Part shown: positions 26,991-34,138 of the stretch, in pieces
Position numbering within the stretch: the first letter of the stretch is position 1
Layout of the letters: each line of letters begins with the position of its first letter
Source of the DNA: Myxococcales bacterium
GTDB lineage: Bacteria > Myxococcota_A > Polyangia > Polyangiales > Polyangiaceae
Length of the DNA stretch: 49,089 bases
Reading direction: 5' to 3'
Assembly: GCA_025355005.1 (NCBI GenBank)
Contig: JANXLV010000357.1
Span: 1-49,089, forward strand
Position numbers and translations under genes: made by a program
Notes under the pieces: generated by a model
The model's database searches: none
The model's input: the letters and a program-made list of their open reading frames with translations, nothing else
What the model was told of the DNA's origin: nothing

Positions 26991-27146
26991 TCAGGCCTTC
27001 GCGGCTGCCGACTTCTTCGCCGTCTTCTTGGCCGGCGCTGCCGCCTTCTTGCTGGCGGTGCGGACGCGCGCGATGCGCTCCTTCTTCTTCGTCTGCGCCT
27101 TGCGGCGCTTCATCTTCTGCGAGTTGCGGCGATCGAACTTACCCAT
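26991..27146 (-). CDS. 51-residue Lys/Arg/Ala-rich basic protein
   Basis: A very small gene beginning MGKFDRRNSQKMKRRKAQ and continuing with Lys/Arg-rich helix (KKKERIARVRTASKK), then a tail of Lys-Ala-Pro repeats like a histone H1 terminus (KKAAAPAKKTAKK). The composition suggests binding to DNA or RNA, perhaps at the ribosome or nucleoid. A clear AAGGGAG about five bases upstream of the ATG at 27146 supports translation. The first 27 residues look like a conserved core and the tail like a variable extension. A perfect seven-base inverted repeat lies 30 bases upstream. No family name can be given. Confidence 0.8.
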   Translation of the reverse strand: MGKFDRRNSQKMKRRKAQTKKKERIARVRTASKKAAAPAKKTAKKSAAAKA

Positions 27147-27173
27147 GGTGCTCCCTTGAAACGTAGGAGCGCC

Positions 27174-27198
27174 ATCTTCTCCATATTGCGGAGAAGGT
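27174..27198. terminator. Stem-loop between two minus-strand genes
   Basis: CTTCTCC (27176-27182) and GGAGAAG (27190-27196) form a perfect seven-base stem with a seven-base loop, extended by a wobble and one more pair. It lies after the 82-residue gene and before the basic-protein gene. There is no T run, so it may be an attenuator, processing site or protein-binding site rather than a terminator. Confidence 0.45.
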
Positions 27199-27226
27199 CA
27201 ACAGGTACGGTCTTCGAGCGGCCCGA

Positions 27227-27475
27227 TCAGCCGGTGTTTTCGGCGACGGCGTCTTCGCGGCTGCGCACTTCGAGGCGATAGCGGCTGTTGATGGTCTCGA
27301 TGTAGAAGACCTCACGCCCTGCCATCCGAAGCACCCGCTTCACGGGGGTGGTCACGTACTCGTGCATCCCATCCGGGAACTCGATCACGACGACCGAGCC
27401 TTTGCGCGGCGCTCTGACGAGACGTCCGGCTACCGCACGCGACCCTTTTCCAAGCTTGCGCAGGATGACGTCCAC
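27227..27475 (-). CDS. 82-residue basic beta-rich protein
   Basis: A small protein of unknown function beginning with GTG at 27475. It is rich in Lys and Arg at the N-terminus (LRKLGKGSRAVAGRLVRAPRKG), then alternates strand-like segments (VVVIEFPDGMHEYVTT, RVLRMAGREVFYIET, YRLEVRS), suggesting a small barrel or SH3-like fold that may bind nucleic acid. There is no Shine-Dalgarno sequence, but TAGATT sits exactly six bases before the GTG, which would make the transcript leaderless. The basic 51-residue protein follows 80 bases downstream on the same strand, so the two could be co-transcribed through the intervening stem-loop. Confidence 0.75.
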   Translation of the reverse strand: MDVILRKLGKGSRAVAGRLVRAPRKGSVVVIEFPDGMHEYVTTPVKRVLRMAGREVFYIETINSRYRLEVRSREDAVAENTG

Positions 27476-27481
27476 ATCCTC

Positions 27482-27487
27482 AATCTA
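27482..27487 (-). promoter_or_regulatory. -10-like TAGATT, six bases before the 27475 GTG
   Basis: Minus-strand TAGATT followed by six bases and GTG. If this is the -10 element, transcription starts at the G of the start codon. Confidence 0.5.
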
Positions 27488-27704
27488 GCACCGGGGATCC
27501 GGTCGTCTACAGCTCGTTGGTTCTGGTTCAGCAATAGGTAGCAGCTTGTCGTGTGTACAGGTGGTCCCCTGTAGCGCAGCGGTCATGAGCGGATTTGCTC
27601 GTGAATTCAACGGTCCCGGAGAGCCACAGCAGCGCCGGCTCCAGGATCGGGTTTTGAACGGCGAGGGGGTCGTTGCGCGTTGTCACCGGTCCGCGGCTCG
27701 GTTA

Positions 27705-28361
27705 ATGGCTTCGACCGCGATGGCAGATCCGGACCGTTCCCAGCACGGTGAACACCTTCCCTTCGTCGATGACGTGGCTCCGCAGAGCCATCGGCTGAGG
27801 CGAGGTTGCATCGAGGTGGTCTGTGGCTCGATGTTCAGTGGAAAGACCGAGGAGCTCCTGCGCCGCATCAAGCGCGCGAAGCTCGCTCGCCAGCGCGTGC
27901 AGCTCTTCAAGCCGCGCATCGACAATCGCTACGACGACGTGAAGGTCGTGAGCCACGAGGGGCTCAACGCCGACGCGATCCCTGTGACCACCGCGAAGGA
28001 GCTCCTGTCGCTCGTGCGCGTCGAGGACACGCAGGTGGTCGGCGTCGACGAGGTGCAGTTCTTCGACGCGGACATCATCGGCGCCACCGAGGAGCTCGCG
28101 AATGGCGGCGTGCGCGTGATCGTCGCGGGGCTCGATCAGGACTATCGCGGTCTGCCGTTCGGGCCCATGCCGAACCTGATGAGCATCGCCGAGTACGTCA
28201 CCAAGCTCCACGCCGTGTGCGCACGTTGCGGGGCGGCCGCGTGTCGCTCGCAGCGCCTGGTCGCGAGCGAGGGACAGCTCTTCGTCGGAGGCGCAGCCGC
28301 ATACGAGGCGCGCTGCCGTCGCTGCTTCGTTGCAGGCGTGGTCGAGAGCGAAGACTCCTGA
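27705..28361 (+). CDS. tdk: Thymidine kinase
   Basis: 218 residues from this ATG. It phosphorylates thymidine for salvage. The P-loop GSMFSGKTEELLRR is at about 41-54, followed by FKPRIDNRYDD, the Walker B-like VVGVDEVQFFD, VAGLDQDYRGLPFGPM (lasso loop) and the zinc-binding CARCG and CRRC pairs. The catalytic core is complete. The start is uncertain: 27720 and several in-frame codons upstream to 27546 are open, but upstream codon use is less typical and the first 33 residues are not conserved-looking. The 229 bases between this gene and the divergent 82-residue gene hold no other gene that can be supported. Confidence 0.93.
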   Translation: MASTAMADPDRSQHGEHLPFVDDVAPQSHRLRRGCIEVVCGSMFSGKTEELLRRIKRAKLARQRVQLFKPRIDNRYDDVKVVSHEGLNADAIPVTTAKELLSLVRVEDTQVVGVDEVQFFDADIIGATEELANGGVRVIVAGLDQDYRGLPFGPMPNLMSIAEYVTKLHAVCARCGAAACRSQRLVASEGQLFVGGAAAYEARCRRCFVAGVVESEDS

Positions 28362-28376
28362 GCCCGTGACTCAGGA
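28356..28376. terminator. Bidirectional hairpin spanning two convergent stop codons
   Basis: TCCTGAG (28356-28362), a seven-base loop and CTCAGGA (28370-28376). The stem contains the tdk stop and the stop of the convergent membrane-protein gene. It lacks a T run on both strands. Confidence 0.5.
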
Positions 28377-29195
28377 ACCGAAGCCACCTGGCGGCGGAGG
28401 ACCGTAGCCACCGGGAGGAGGACCGCCGTAGCCGCCGGGCGGCGCCGCGTACTGGTCCGGCATGCTCGGATCGAACGAGGGTTGGCCCGTGATCCGGAGA
28501 TAGACGATCCCCGTGGCAAGCTGCGCGACCGGCACGGCTGCCATGACGCCGATGCAGCACGCGAAGTATCCGAGCATCACCACGCCCATGAGGGCGATGC
28601 CGAAGCCGAACAGCTTCCCGCGTTGCCCGGCGGTCGCATTCCAGCTGGCCTTCATGGCTTCAATGGCGCCCATGTTCTTGTCCACGACGAACCAGCCCGC
28701 GAACATGAAGCCGATACCGAGGATGACTCCGGGAACGATGAGGAGCAACGTGCCGGAGAGGATCGCGAGCGTGGAGAGGGCCACTACACCGAGCATCGGC
28801 ATGAAGCGCTTCAAGCCGCCGAACGCGTCCGCGAAGTTGGGCGTTCGCCCGCGCGCGGTGTCGAGCCACATCTTCATCCAGCCCACCTGGAAGAACGTCT
28901 GCACGATGATGCCGATGAGCGTGCTCACGCCGAGGAGCGGCCAGTACGCGTCGTCGTGGGGTGTGACCTGGCCCGTGGAGATCATCATCTGTGGCGGCAG
29001 GCGAAGGACGCCGCCGACCATCTGCCCCGCGAAGAGCGAACCGACGAGCGGTCCCCAGTTGGGCTTGAAGAGCGTCCAGGCCTGATTGATCACCTCGCCG
29101 ATCTCCCAGTGTATCGGCTGTCCAGTAGCGGCGCCGAGCTCGGGGCCGGTGGGAGGTTCGGGAGCGCTCGGTGCGACGTAGGGATTCACATTCAT
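28371..29195 (-). CDS. Multi-pass membrane protein with Gly/Pro/Tyr tail
   Basis: 274 residues. A Pro-rich N-terminus (MNVNPYVAPSAPEPP) precedes an amphipathic stretch (EIGEVINQAWTLFKPNWG) and about five membrane helices. It ends in a PPGGYGGPPPGGYG-type repeat tail. The plan resembles DUF4013/DUF975-like integral membrane proteins, whose function is unknown; the internal GLKRFMPMLGVVALSTLAI and VVDKNMGAIEAMKASW fit that group (the Gly-x-x-Ala-x-x-x-Ser-Trp region is characteristic). The Gly/Pro/Tyr tail may mediate self-association. The ATG at 29195 is supported by TACGTT nine bases upstream. It is divergent from gluQ. Confidence 0.82.
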   Translation of the reverse strand: MNVNPYVAPSAPEPPTGPELGAATGQPIHWEIGEVINQAWTLFKPNWGPLVGSLFAGQMVGGVLRLPPQMMISTGQVTPHDDAYWPLLGVSTLIGIIVQTFFQVGWMKMWLDTARGRTPNFADAFGGLKRFMPMLGVVALSTLAILSGTLLLIVPGVILGIGFMFAGWFVVDKNMGAIEAMKASWNATAGQRGKLFGFGIALMGVVMLGYFACCIGVMAAVPVAQLATGIVYLRITGQPSFDPSMPDQYAAPPGGYGGPPPGGYGPPPPGGFGS

Positions 29196-29204
29196 GACGG
29201 GCGA

Positions 29205-29210
29205 AACGTA
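29205..29210 (-). promoter_or_regulatory. -10-like TACGTT, nine bases before the 29195 start
   Basis: Minus-strand TACGTT, nine bases, then ATG, with no Shine-Dalgarno sequence. Confidence 0.45.
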
Positions 29211-29258
29211 GCAGATTGGCGGAGCCCGTGTAGGCCGCCACGTTGCTCCGGGCTCGGA

Positions 29259-29264
29259 TAGGAT
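29259..29264 (+). promoter_or_regulatory. -10-like TAGGAT, seven bases before the gluQ TTG
   Basis: TAGGAT followed by seven bases and the TTG start of gluQ. This spacing predicts initiation at the start codon and supports the rare TTG choice. Confidence 0.5.
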
Positions 29265-29271
29265 CATCGGG

Positions 29272-30219
29272 TTGATCCGCGCGCGGTTCGCTCCATCTCC
29301 CACCGGCGATCTTCACGTCGGCAGTGCGTCGACTGCGCTCGCGTCGTTCATCACGGCTGCGCGCGTGAGCGGCGTGAACGTTCTGCGCGTGGAGGACATC
29401 GACACGCCGCGAGTGGTGCGTGGCGCAGCGGCGCGCATCGTGGAGGACCTCCACTGGCTCGGACTTGGCTGGGACGAGGGACCAGAGGCGGGAGGTGTCT
29501 TCGGGCCATACGTGCAGTCTGCACGCACTGACTCGTACGCGCGCGCGATCGAGGCGCTACAGGCCCGGGCCATGGTGTATCCGTGCGACTGCTCTCGCGC
29601 GGAGATCGCCGCACGCACGACGGAGGCATCCGCGCCGCACGGTGACGAGCTGGTCTACCCCGGCACCTGCAGGGACCTGCCGCGCGACCGCGAGATGAAG
29701 CGACCGCCTGCGCTGCGCCTCCGCATCCCGGACGACGCGATGGTGACGTTCGAGGACGGAGTCGTCGGCGCAGTCACGTCCAACGTGTCCACGCAGTGCG
29801 GTGACTTCGTCTTGCAGCGCGGCGACGGGCTCTACGCGTACCACCTGGCCGTCAGTCTGGACGACCTGGCGATGCAGGTAACCGACGTCGTGCGCGGTCG
29901 CGATCTCCTCTCGTCCACTGCGCGCCAGATCTTGCTCATGAGGCTCCTGGGCGCGCGCGCCGAGGAGATTCCGCGCTACACGCACGTGCCGCTCGTGCTC
30001 GGCAAGGACGGTGACCGGCTCGCCAAGCGCGATCCACGCGTTGTGGTGCGCGAGCTGCGCGCTGCGGGGGTGCCCGCAGAGGCGATCCTGGGCGTTCTCG
30101 CGAAGGGGCTCGGCATCGTGCCGGATGCGTCGCCGCGCAGCGCGAAGGAGCTTGCTCGCATCGCCACGCTGCCATTCTCGGGCGAGCCGTTCTGCTACGA
30201 CGACTCCGCGCTCGCCTGA
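29272..30219 (+). CDS. gluQ: Glutamyl-Q tRNA(Asp) synthetase
   Basis: 315 residues, the length of a GluRS catalytic core without the anticodon-binding domain. GluQ attaches glutamate to queuosine in the anticodon of tRNA-Asp. RFAPSPTGDLHVGSAS carries the HIGH-type motif (HVGS, 15-18). PCDCSRAEI and YPGTC give the Cys-x-Cys...Tyr-xxx-Cys zinc site typical of this family. KDGDRLAKRD near 245-254 is the KMSKS-type motif. The start is TTG at 29272, chosen because the conserved N-terminal strand (IRARFAPSP) begins at once; no ATG or GTG lies nearby in frame. TAGGAT seven bases upstream suggests a leaderless mRNA. Confidence 0.92.
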   Translation: MIRARFAPSPTGDLHVGSASTALASFITAARVSGVNVLRVEDIDTPRVVRGAAARIVEDLHWLGLGWDEGPEAGGVFGPYVQSARTDSYARAIEALQARAMVYPCDCSRAEIAARTTEASAPHGDELVYPGTCRDLPRDREMKRPPALRLRIPDDAMVTFEDGVVGAVTSNVSTQCGDFVLQRGDGLYAYHLAVSLDDLAMQVTDVVRGRDLLSSTARQILLMRLLGARAEEIPRYTHVPLVLGKDGDRLAKRDPRVVVRELRAAGVPAEAILGVLAKGLGIVPDASPRSAKELARIATLPFSGEPFCYDDSALA

Positions 30220-30235
30220 GCGGTCGCGAGGCGCT

Positions 30236-32851
30236 TCAACGACGTTCCGTGTCGAACGTCTGTGCGGGACCGTAGCTTCCCTGCGCTGGCGCTGGCGCTG
30301 ACACCGATGGACGTGCCGATGGAAGAGGTGCGACATGGACGAAGGGACGTGGCGTGCGCTTCTGTTCGGCCGCACCGAGGAGCTCCAGATTGGAGAGCGC
30401 GAGCCCCTGATCGGGATGCCCGGCCAGGATGTCCTTCGCGCGTTCGAAGTGTGCGCGCGCGGATGGCAGGTCGTCCTTCGCCATCGCGACGAGACCGAGG
30501 CTGTTCTCCGTGCGTCCCACCGCGAGGCTCCGCGGACCAGTCCCCCGCACCGCAAGCACGAGCGCACGCTCGTACTCCGCCTGCGCTTCATCCAGCTTGC
30601 CCTGCATGCGCAGAATACCGCCGATGTTGTGATGATCGCGCGCAAGCCCGGGGTGCTCTGGACCGAGAAGCTCCGTGTCGATCGCGAGCGCGTGCTGGTG
30701 AATCGCAAGCGCCCCTTCGAGGTCGCCCTTTACGCGCCCGAGGTTGCCGAGCGCGGTGAGCGTTCGCGCCACGTCGAGATGCTTCTCCCCGAACAGACGC
30801 TCACGCCCGAGGAAGCTCGCGTTCAGATCGCGCGCGGCGTTCTCGTACTCGGCTGGGCCCAGGTTCGTCCTGGCCACGCCCAGCTCGAAGTGAAGCGACG
30901 CGTCCAGATCCGGTGGCGAGCCGATCCGCGCGATGGCCGCCGTCGCAGGCGCCTCCGCGGAGGTCGCTTCCGCGAAATGGCCGGCCTCGCCGCGGAGCGC
31001 AAGGAGCTCCAGCCACACCAGCGCGGCCTCGCGATCGTCGTGGGAGACCTCTGCTGCGACGAGCGCGGCGTCGGCCTCCTTCGAGGCGAGCATGAAGTCG
31101 CCGCTGCGTCGCAGGAGCGTGGCGAGGAGCAGACGCGCCTCCGAGATCACAGGCCGATACCCGATGTCGGTGGCCGCCTCGGCGATGCCTCGAACGTCCG
31201 CGATCGCCGCCGCCGAGCTCACGCCCGCGACCGCCGCAACATGTGCTGCCGCGAGCCGCGCCTCCAGCTGCGTGAGCGCCACGCCCTTCTCCCCGGGTGG
31301 GCGGCTCTCCATGGCTCCGAGGGCCTCCGTGTCCGCGCATGCGGCGAGGGGCGGCAACGAGGACGCGGCCTCAGGCGCATGCAGGATGGTCCCCGCATCC
31401 GGGCTCTCGAACCGGGCGGCGAGCGCCGTTGCCTGGTCCAGACCGCGGTGAAGGCAATGCATGCGCGCGTCCAGAAGCGCGGCGGACTGCTCGTGCCGCA
31501 CCTCCGTTGCCTCGCAGGTCGCGCGATGCGCCGTGGCCCATTGCGTGCGGTATACATCCAATGCCGCCACGGCGCGATCCGCAGCGACCGCAGCCCACGT
31601 GGCGCCGTTTGCCGTGAACGCCGCGTGGATGCGCGCAGCGCGATCCGGGTCCATGATGGCCGCGGAGAGCTGGGGACCCGCGCTGCACGGATCCGTGTGC
31701 CCGGAGCCGCGCGAGAAGATCGCAGTCCCGCCTGCCCCCAGCAACGCGAGCGCGAACGGAAGCGCGAGCCACGCGGGCGACCGTCGCGAACGCACCTCGT
31801 GCTCGTGGGCGGGTGCCAGCTCCGCGAGCAGCGCGTCCAGCGTCGCGTAGCGATCTCCAGGCTGCGCGGAGAGAGCGCGCGCGAGGATCGCCTGGAGCCT
31901 GCGACTCGACAGTCCCGACTTCCCCGAGACGTCATTCGGGATGGTTGGCTCGCGCTCGATCGCCGTGCGCAGCTCCGCCGCCGTCGCCCCCTTGAACGGT
32001 CGCTCTCCCAGCAACACCTCGTAGAGCGTCACGCCGAACGCGAACTGATCGCTCGCCGGTGTGGCCTCTTCCGCGCGCCACAGCTCCGGCGCCATGTATG
32101 CAGGCGTTCCAAGGAGCGCGCCCGTGCGCGTGAGCGTCACCAGCGGCACGTCTTGCGCGACCTCCACGACACCGTGCTCGGTCTCCGCGCCCGCGACACG
32201 ATCTCCGAGCGACGCGAGGCCGAAGTCCGTCACGCGCACGCGGAGATCGCTGCCAACGAGGACGTTTTCGGGCTTGAAATCTCGATGAACGAGGCCGGCG
32301 GCATGCGCAGCCGCGAGCCCGCGACCTGCCGCGACCAGCACCGCGAGTCGCTCGTCGACGCTTCGCTCATCGGCGCACCACGCGCGGAGCGTGCGGCCAT
32401 CCACGAACTCCATCGCGAGGTAGACCGCGCCGCGGAAGCGACCCACGTCGTGCACGGTGACCACGTTCGGGTGGGTGACCTTCGCCATGGCCTGCGCCTC
32501 GCGCTGCATCCGCTCCCCTGCGCCTCGCGCGCTGCCCGGCCGGAGCAGCTTGAGCGCCACCTTGCGATGCAGCTCCGGATCGGTCGCGAGGTAGACGATG
32601 CCCATGGCGCCTTCGCCGAGGCGCTCCACGATCACATGCCGTCCCACGAGCGTGCCCTTTGCGAGCTCCGGCTCCTGCGTCTCCGCGTCGGAGCCGGGCG
32701 AGGCGAGCGCGCCGCCCGCGAGCACGCTCACGATCGCGCTGCAGTCCGCGCATGCATCGACATGCGCATCGGCCGCGGCGCGCGCGCCTTCCGAAAGACG
32801 GGCGTGCACGTAATCGTCGATGGTCGCGTCGTCGAGGCAATGCAGGATCAT
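30236..32851 (-). CDS. Ser/Thr kinase with anti-sigma-like zinc finger and TPR-like C-terminus
   Basis: 871 residues. The first 40 carry a zinc-binding anti-sigma-like motif, His30-xxx-Cys34-xx-Cys37 (AHVDACADCSAIV). The kinase domain spans about 70-335, with LGEGAMGIVYLA, Lys101, HRDFKPEN (Asp191), DFG at 209-211 and GTPAYMAPELW. A membrane helix follows near 370-390 (WLALPFALALLG). The remaining 480 residues are helical, with TPR-like repeats after about 690 (LTALGNLGRVKGDLEGALAIHQHAL, HHNIGGILRMQGKLDEAQAEYERAL). It is divergent from a sigma factor 59 bases away. By analogy with ZAS proteins the zinc finger may hold that sigma factor. The ATG is set by the zinc finger. Confidence 0.92.
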   Translation of the reverse strand: MILHCLDDATIDDYVHARLSEGARAAADAHVDACADCSAIVSVLAGGALASPGSDAETQEPELAKGTLVGRHVIVERLGEGAMGIVYLATDPELHRKVALKLLRPGSARGAGERMQREAQAMAKVTHPNVVTVHDVGRFRGAVYLAMEFVDGRTLRAWCADERSVDERLAVLVAAGRGLAAAHAAGLVHRDFKPENVLVGSDLRVRVTDFGLASLGDRVAGAETEHGVVEVAQDVPLVTLTRTGALLGTPAYMAPELWRAEEATPASDQFAFGVTLYEVLLGERPFKGATAAELRTAIEREPTIPNDVSGKSGLSSRRLQAILARALSAQPGDRYATLDALLAELAPAHEHEVRSRRSPAWLALPFALALLGAGGTAIFSRGSGHTDPCSAGPQLSAAIMDPDRAARIHAAFTANGATWAAVAADRAVAALDVYRTQWATAHRATCEATEVRHEQSAALLDARMHCLHRGLDQATALAARFESPDAGTILHAPEAASSLPPLAACADTEALGAMESRPPGEKGVALTQLEARLAAAHVAAVAGVSSAAAIADVRGIAEAATDIGYRPVISEARLLLATLLRRSGDFMLASKEADAALVAAEVSHDDREAALVWLELLALRGEAGHFAEATSAEAPATAAIARIGSPPDLDASLHFELGVARTNLGPAEYENAARDLNASFLGRERLFGEKHLDVARTLTALGNLGRVKGDLEGALAIHQHALAIDTELLGPEHPGLARDHHNIGGILRMQGKLDEAQAEYERALVLAVRGTGPRSLAVGRTENSLGLVAMAKDDLPSARAHFERAKDILAGHPDQGLALSNLELLGAAEQKRTPRPFVHVAPLPSARPSVSAPAPAQGSYGPAQTFDTERR

Positions 32852-32894
32852 GGTCGCCGCGCCTTCCACGTTATCCCGGCGCCGGGGCTCGGTG

Positions 32895-32900
32895 TATCTT
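32895..32900 (+). promoter_or_regulatory. -10-like TATCTT, ten bases before the sigma-factor start
   Basis: TATCTT, ten bases, then ATG, in the 59-base gap between the divergent kinase and sigma genes. GGTGTATC resembles the sequence upstream of the 4241 gene. Confidence 0.4.
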
Positions 32901-32910
32901 GGCCTTCGCG

Positions 32911-33777
32911 ATGGACCTCGACGCGCTTTCCAGCCTTGCAGAAGAGGCTTTGCCCACCGTGCGGTTCGCGCGCGCGGAGTTCGGCGCGTGGCTCGCGCGG
33001 CGAGAGGCCGGCAAGGAGCTCCTCGCTGCGCCTGCGCCATCGGACGTGGAGAGAGAGGCCATGCGCGCGCGCGTCGCGGAGCTGTGGCTCGCGTGTGCGA
33101 TCGGCTCGGGAGACGCGGTGGCGGTGCGCGTCTTCGAGCAGCGATACATCGCGCCGCTCGACACCACGCTCGCGCGCATGCGCCTTCCTGCCGCGGAGCT
33201 CGACGAGGTGAAGCAGCTGGTACGCGCGAAGCTGCTCGTCCGCGAGACGAACGCCGCGGCGCGCATCGAGGAGTACGCAGGGCAGGGGCGGATGGCGGGC
33301 CTCGTGCAGGTCGTCGCGACCCGGGAGGCCCTCACGCTCATTCGTCGCGGACGGCGCGATGAGGGGCGGCCCGACGAGGACAACGAGATGGACCTCGCCG
33401 GACCCATGGAGCCTGGCCTCGACGCGCTGAAGGCGAAGTACCGCGCTGCGTTTCGTACCGCATTCGCGGATGCCGTGGCCACGCTCACGCCGAAGGAGCG
33501 CAACCTTCTGCGCATGCATCTGCTGGGTGGTGTGACGCTGGAGCAGCTGGCAACGGTTCACGGAGCTCATCGTGCCTCCATCGTGCGGTGGCTGAAGGAC
33601 GCCCGCGACGCCGTGCTGGAGCGGACGCGCGCGGCCCTCGGAAAGACCTTGGGAGTGCGCGCCGACGAGCTCGCGAGCCTGCACGCACTGGCCGAGAGCC
33701 GCCTGGACGCGAGCATCGAACGGCTCCTCATGACGAACGCGGACGATGAAGTCGAGGGCGCGAAGCAAGATCAGTAG
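32911..33777 (+). CDS. Sigma-70 family (ECF-like) RNA polymerase sigma factor
   Basis: 288 residues. Region 2-like sequence lies at about 60-150 (FEQRYIAPLDTTLARM, then VATREALTLIRRGRRDE). A typical region 4 follows at about 190-250: TLTPKERNLLRMHLLGGVTLEQLATVHGAHRASIVRWLKDARDAVLERTR. The spacing and long N-terminus fit a myxobacterial sigma-70 subgroup recalled as TIGR03001. It probably redirects RNA polymerase under control of the divergent zinc-finger kinase. The ATG at 32911 is chosen because the helical N-terminus begins there; longer frames upstream are Arg-rich. Its 3' end overlaps a frameshifted remnant on the other strand. Confidence 0.86.
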   Translation: MDLDALSSLAEEALPTVRFARAEFGAWLARREAGKELLAAPAPSDVEREAMRARVAELWLACAIGSGDAVAVRVFEQRYIAPLDTTLARMRLPAAELDEVKQLVRAKLLVRETNAAARIEEYAGQGRMAGLVQVVATREALTLIRRGRRDEGRPDEDNEMDLAGPMEPGLDALKAKYRAAFRTAFADAVATLTPKERNLLRMHLLGGVTLEQLATVHGAHRASIVRWLKDARDAVLERTRAALGKTLGVRADELASLHALAESRLDASIERLLMTNADDEVEGAKQDQ

Positions 33778-33951
33778 CGGAGCGCCGCGCCGGCGTCGAT
33801 GGCTGCGACCTCGAACGTCACCGGCTGCTTCGCCGTGAGCCAGCGGGTGGCCGCGCGATCGATGGGCTCGACCAACGTGGGCTCACCAACGGACACGACC
33901 GTCGCGTTCTCGTTCCAGAGCGCAAGGAGGCGCGTGCGGTCGTGCGTTCAT
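33771..33951 (-). pseudogene. Short gene remnant with a one-base frameshift
   Basis: On the minus strand an ATG at 33951 follows an excellent AAAGGAAG site but stops after 22 codons. One base later, the other frame is open for 58 codons to 33771 and reads like real protein (RTRLLALWNENATVVSVGEP, RAATRWLTAKQPVTFEVAAI) but lacks a start. Deleting one base in codons 3-4 would join them into a protein of about 60 residues. This may be a decayed gene, a sequencing error or a programmed frameshift. The rest of the 360-base stretch between the sigma factor and dioxygenase holds no gene. Confidence 0.45.
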
Positions 33952-34042
33952 CGTGTTCTTCCTTTGATTCCTTCGGGCGAGAGTGCCGGCTTCATCCCAG
34001 GAACGCGCTCCCTTGTCGGGTGGCGCACAGATTGTCGAAGTT

Positions 34043-34052
34043 TGTTCGAACA
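34043..34052. promoter_or_regulatory. Perfect 10-base palindrome TGTTCGAACA
   Basis: It lies about 90 bases upstream of the dioxygenase ATG in a stretch with lower GC than its surroundings. It could be an operator; no regulator can be named. Confidence 0.25.
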
Positions 34053-34138
34053 GCGCGTTTTTCAGCCATTCTTGTGGTCCGTCCAGTTTTCATGCGCCGG
34101 TCCTCGTGATGCTGCGTTCCAGGGATGAGGAGAACCCG

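Noticed and set aside
27565..27640. tRNA-like stretch (TAGCGCAGCGGTC resembles a D arm).
   Set aside because: No closing D stem, no anticodon stem, no T-loop consensus and no acceptor stem could be folded by eye.
30335..33211. 958-codon plus-strand open frame opposite the zinc-finger kinase.
   Set aside because: No recognisable domain, and it is the antisense of a complete kinase.
34043..34052. TGTTCGAACA as an SOS (LexA) box.
   Set aside because: The known LexA boxes need longer, spaced half-sites; only a short palindrome is present.
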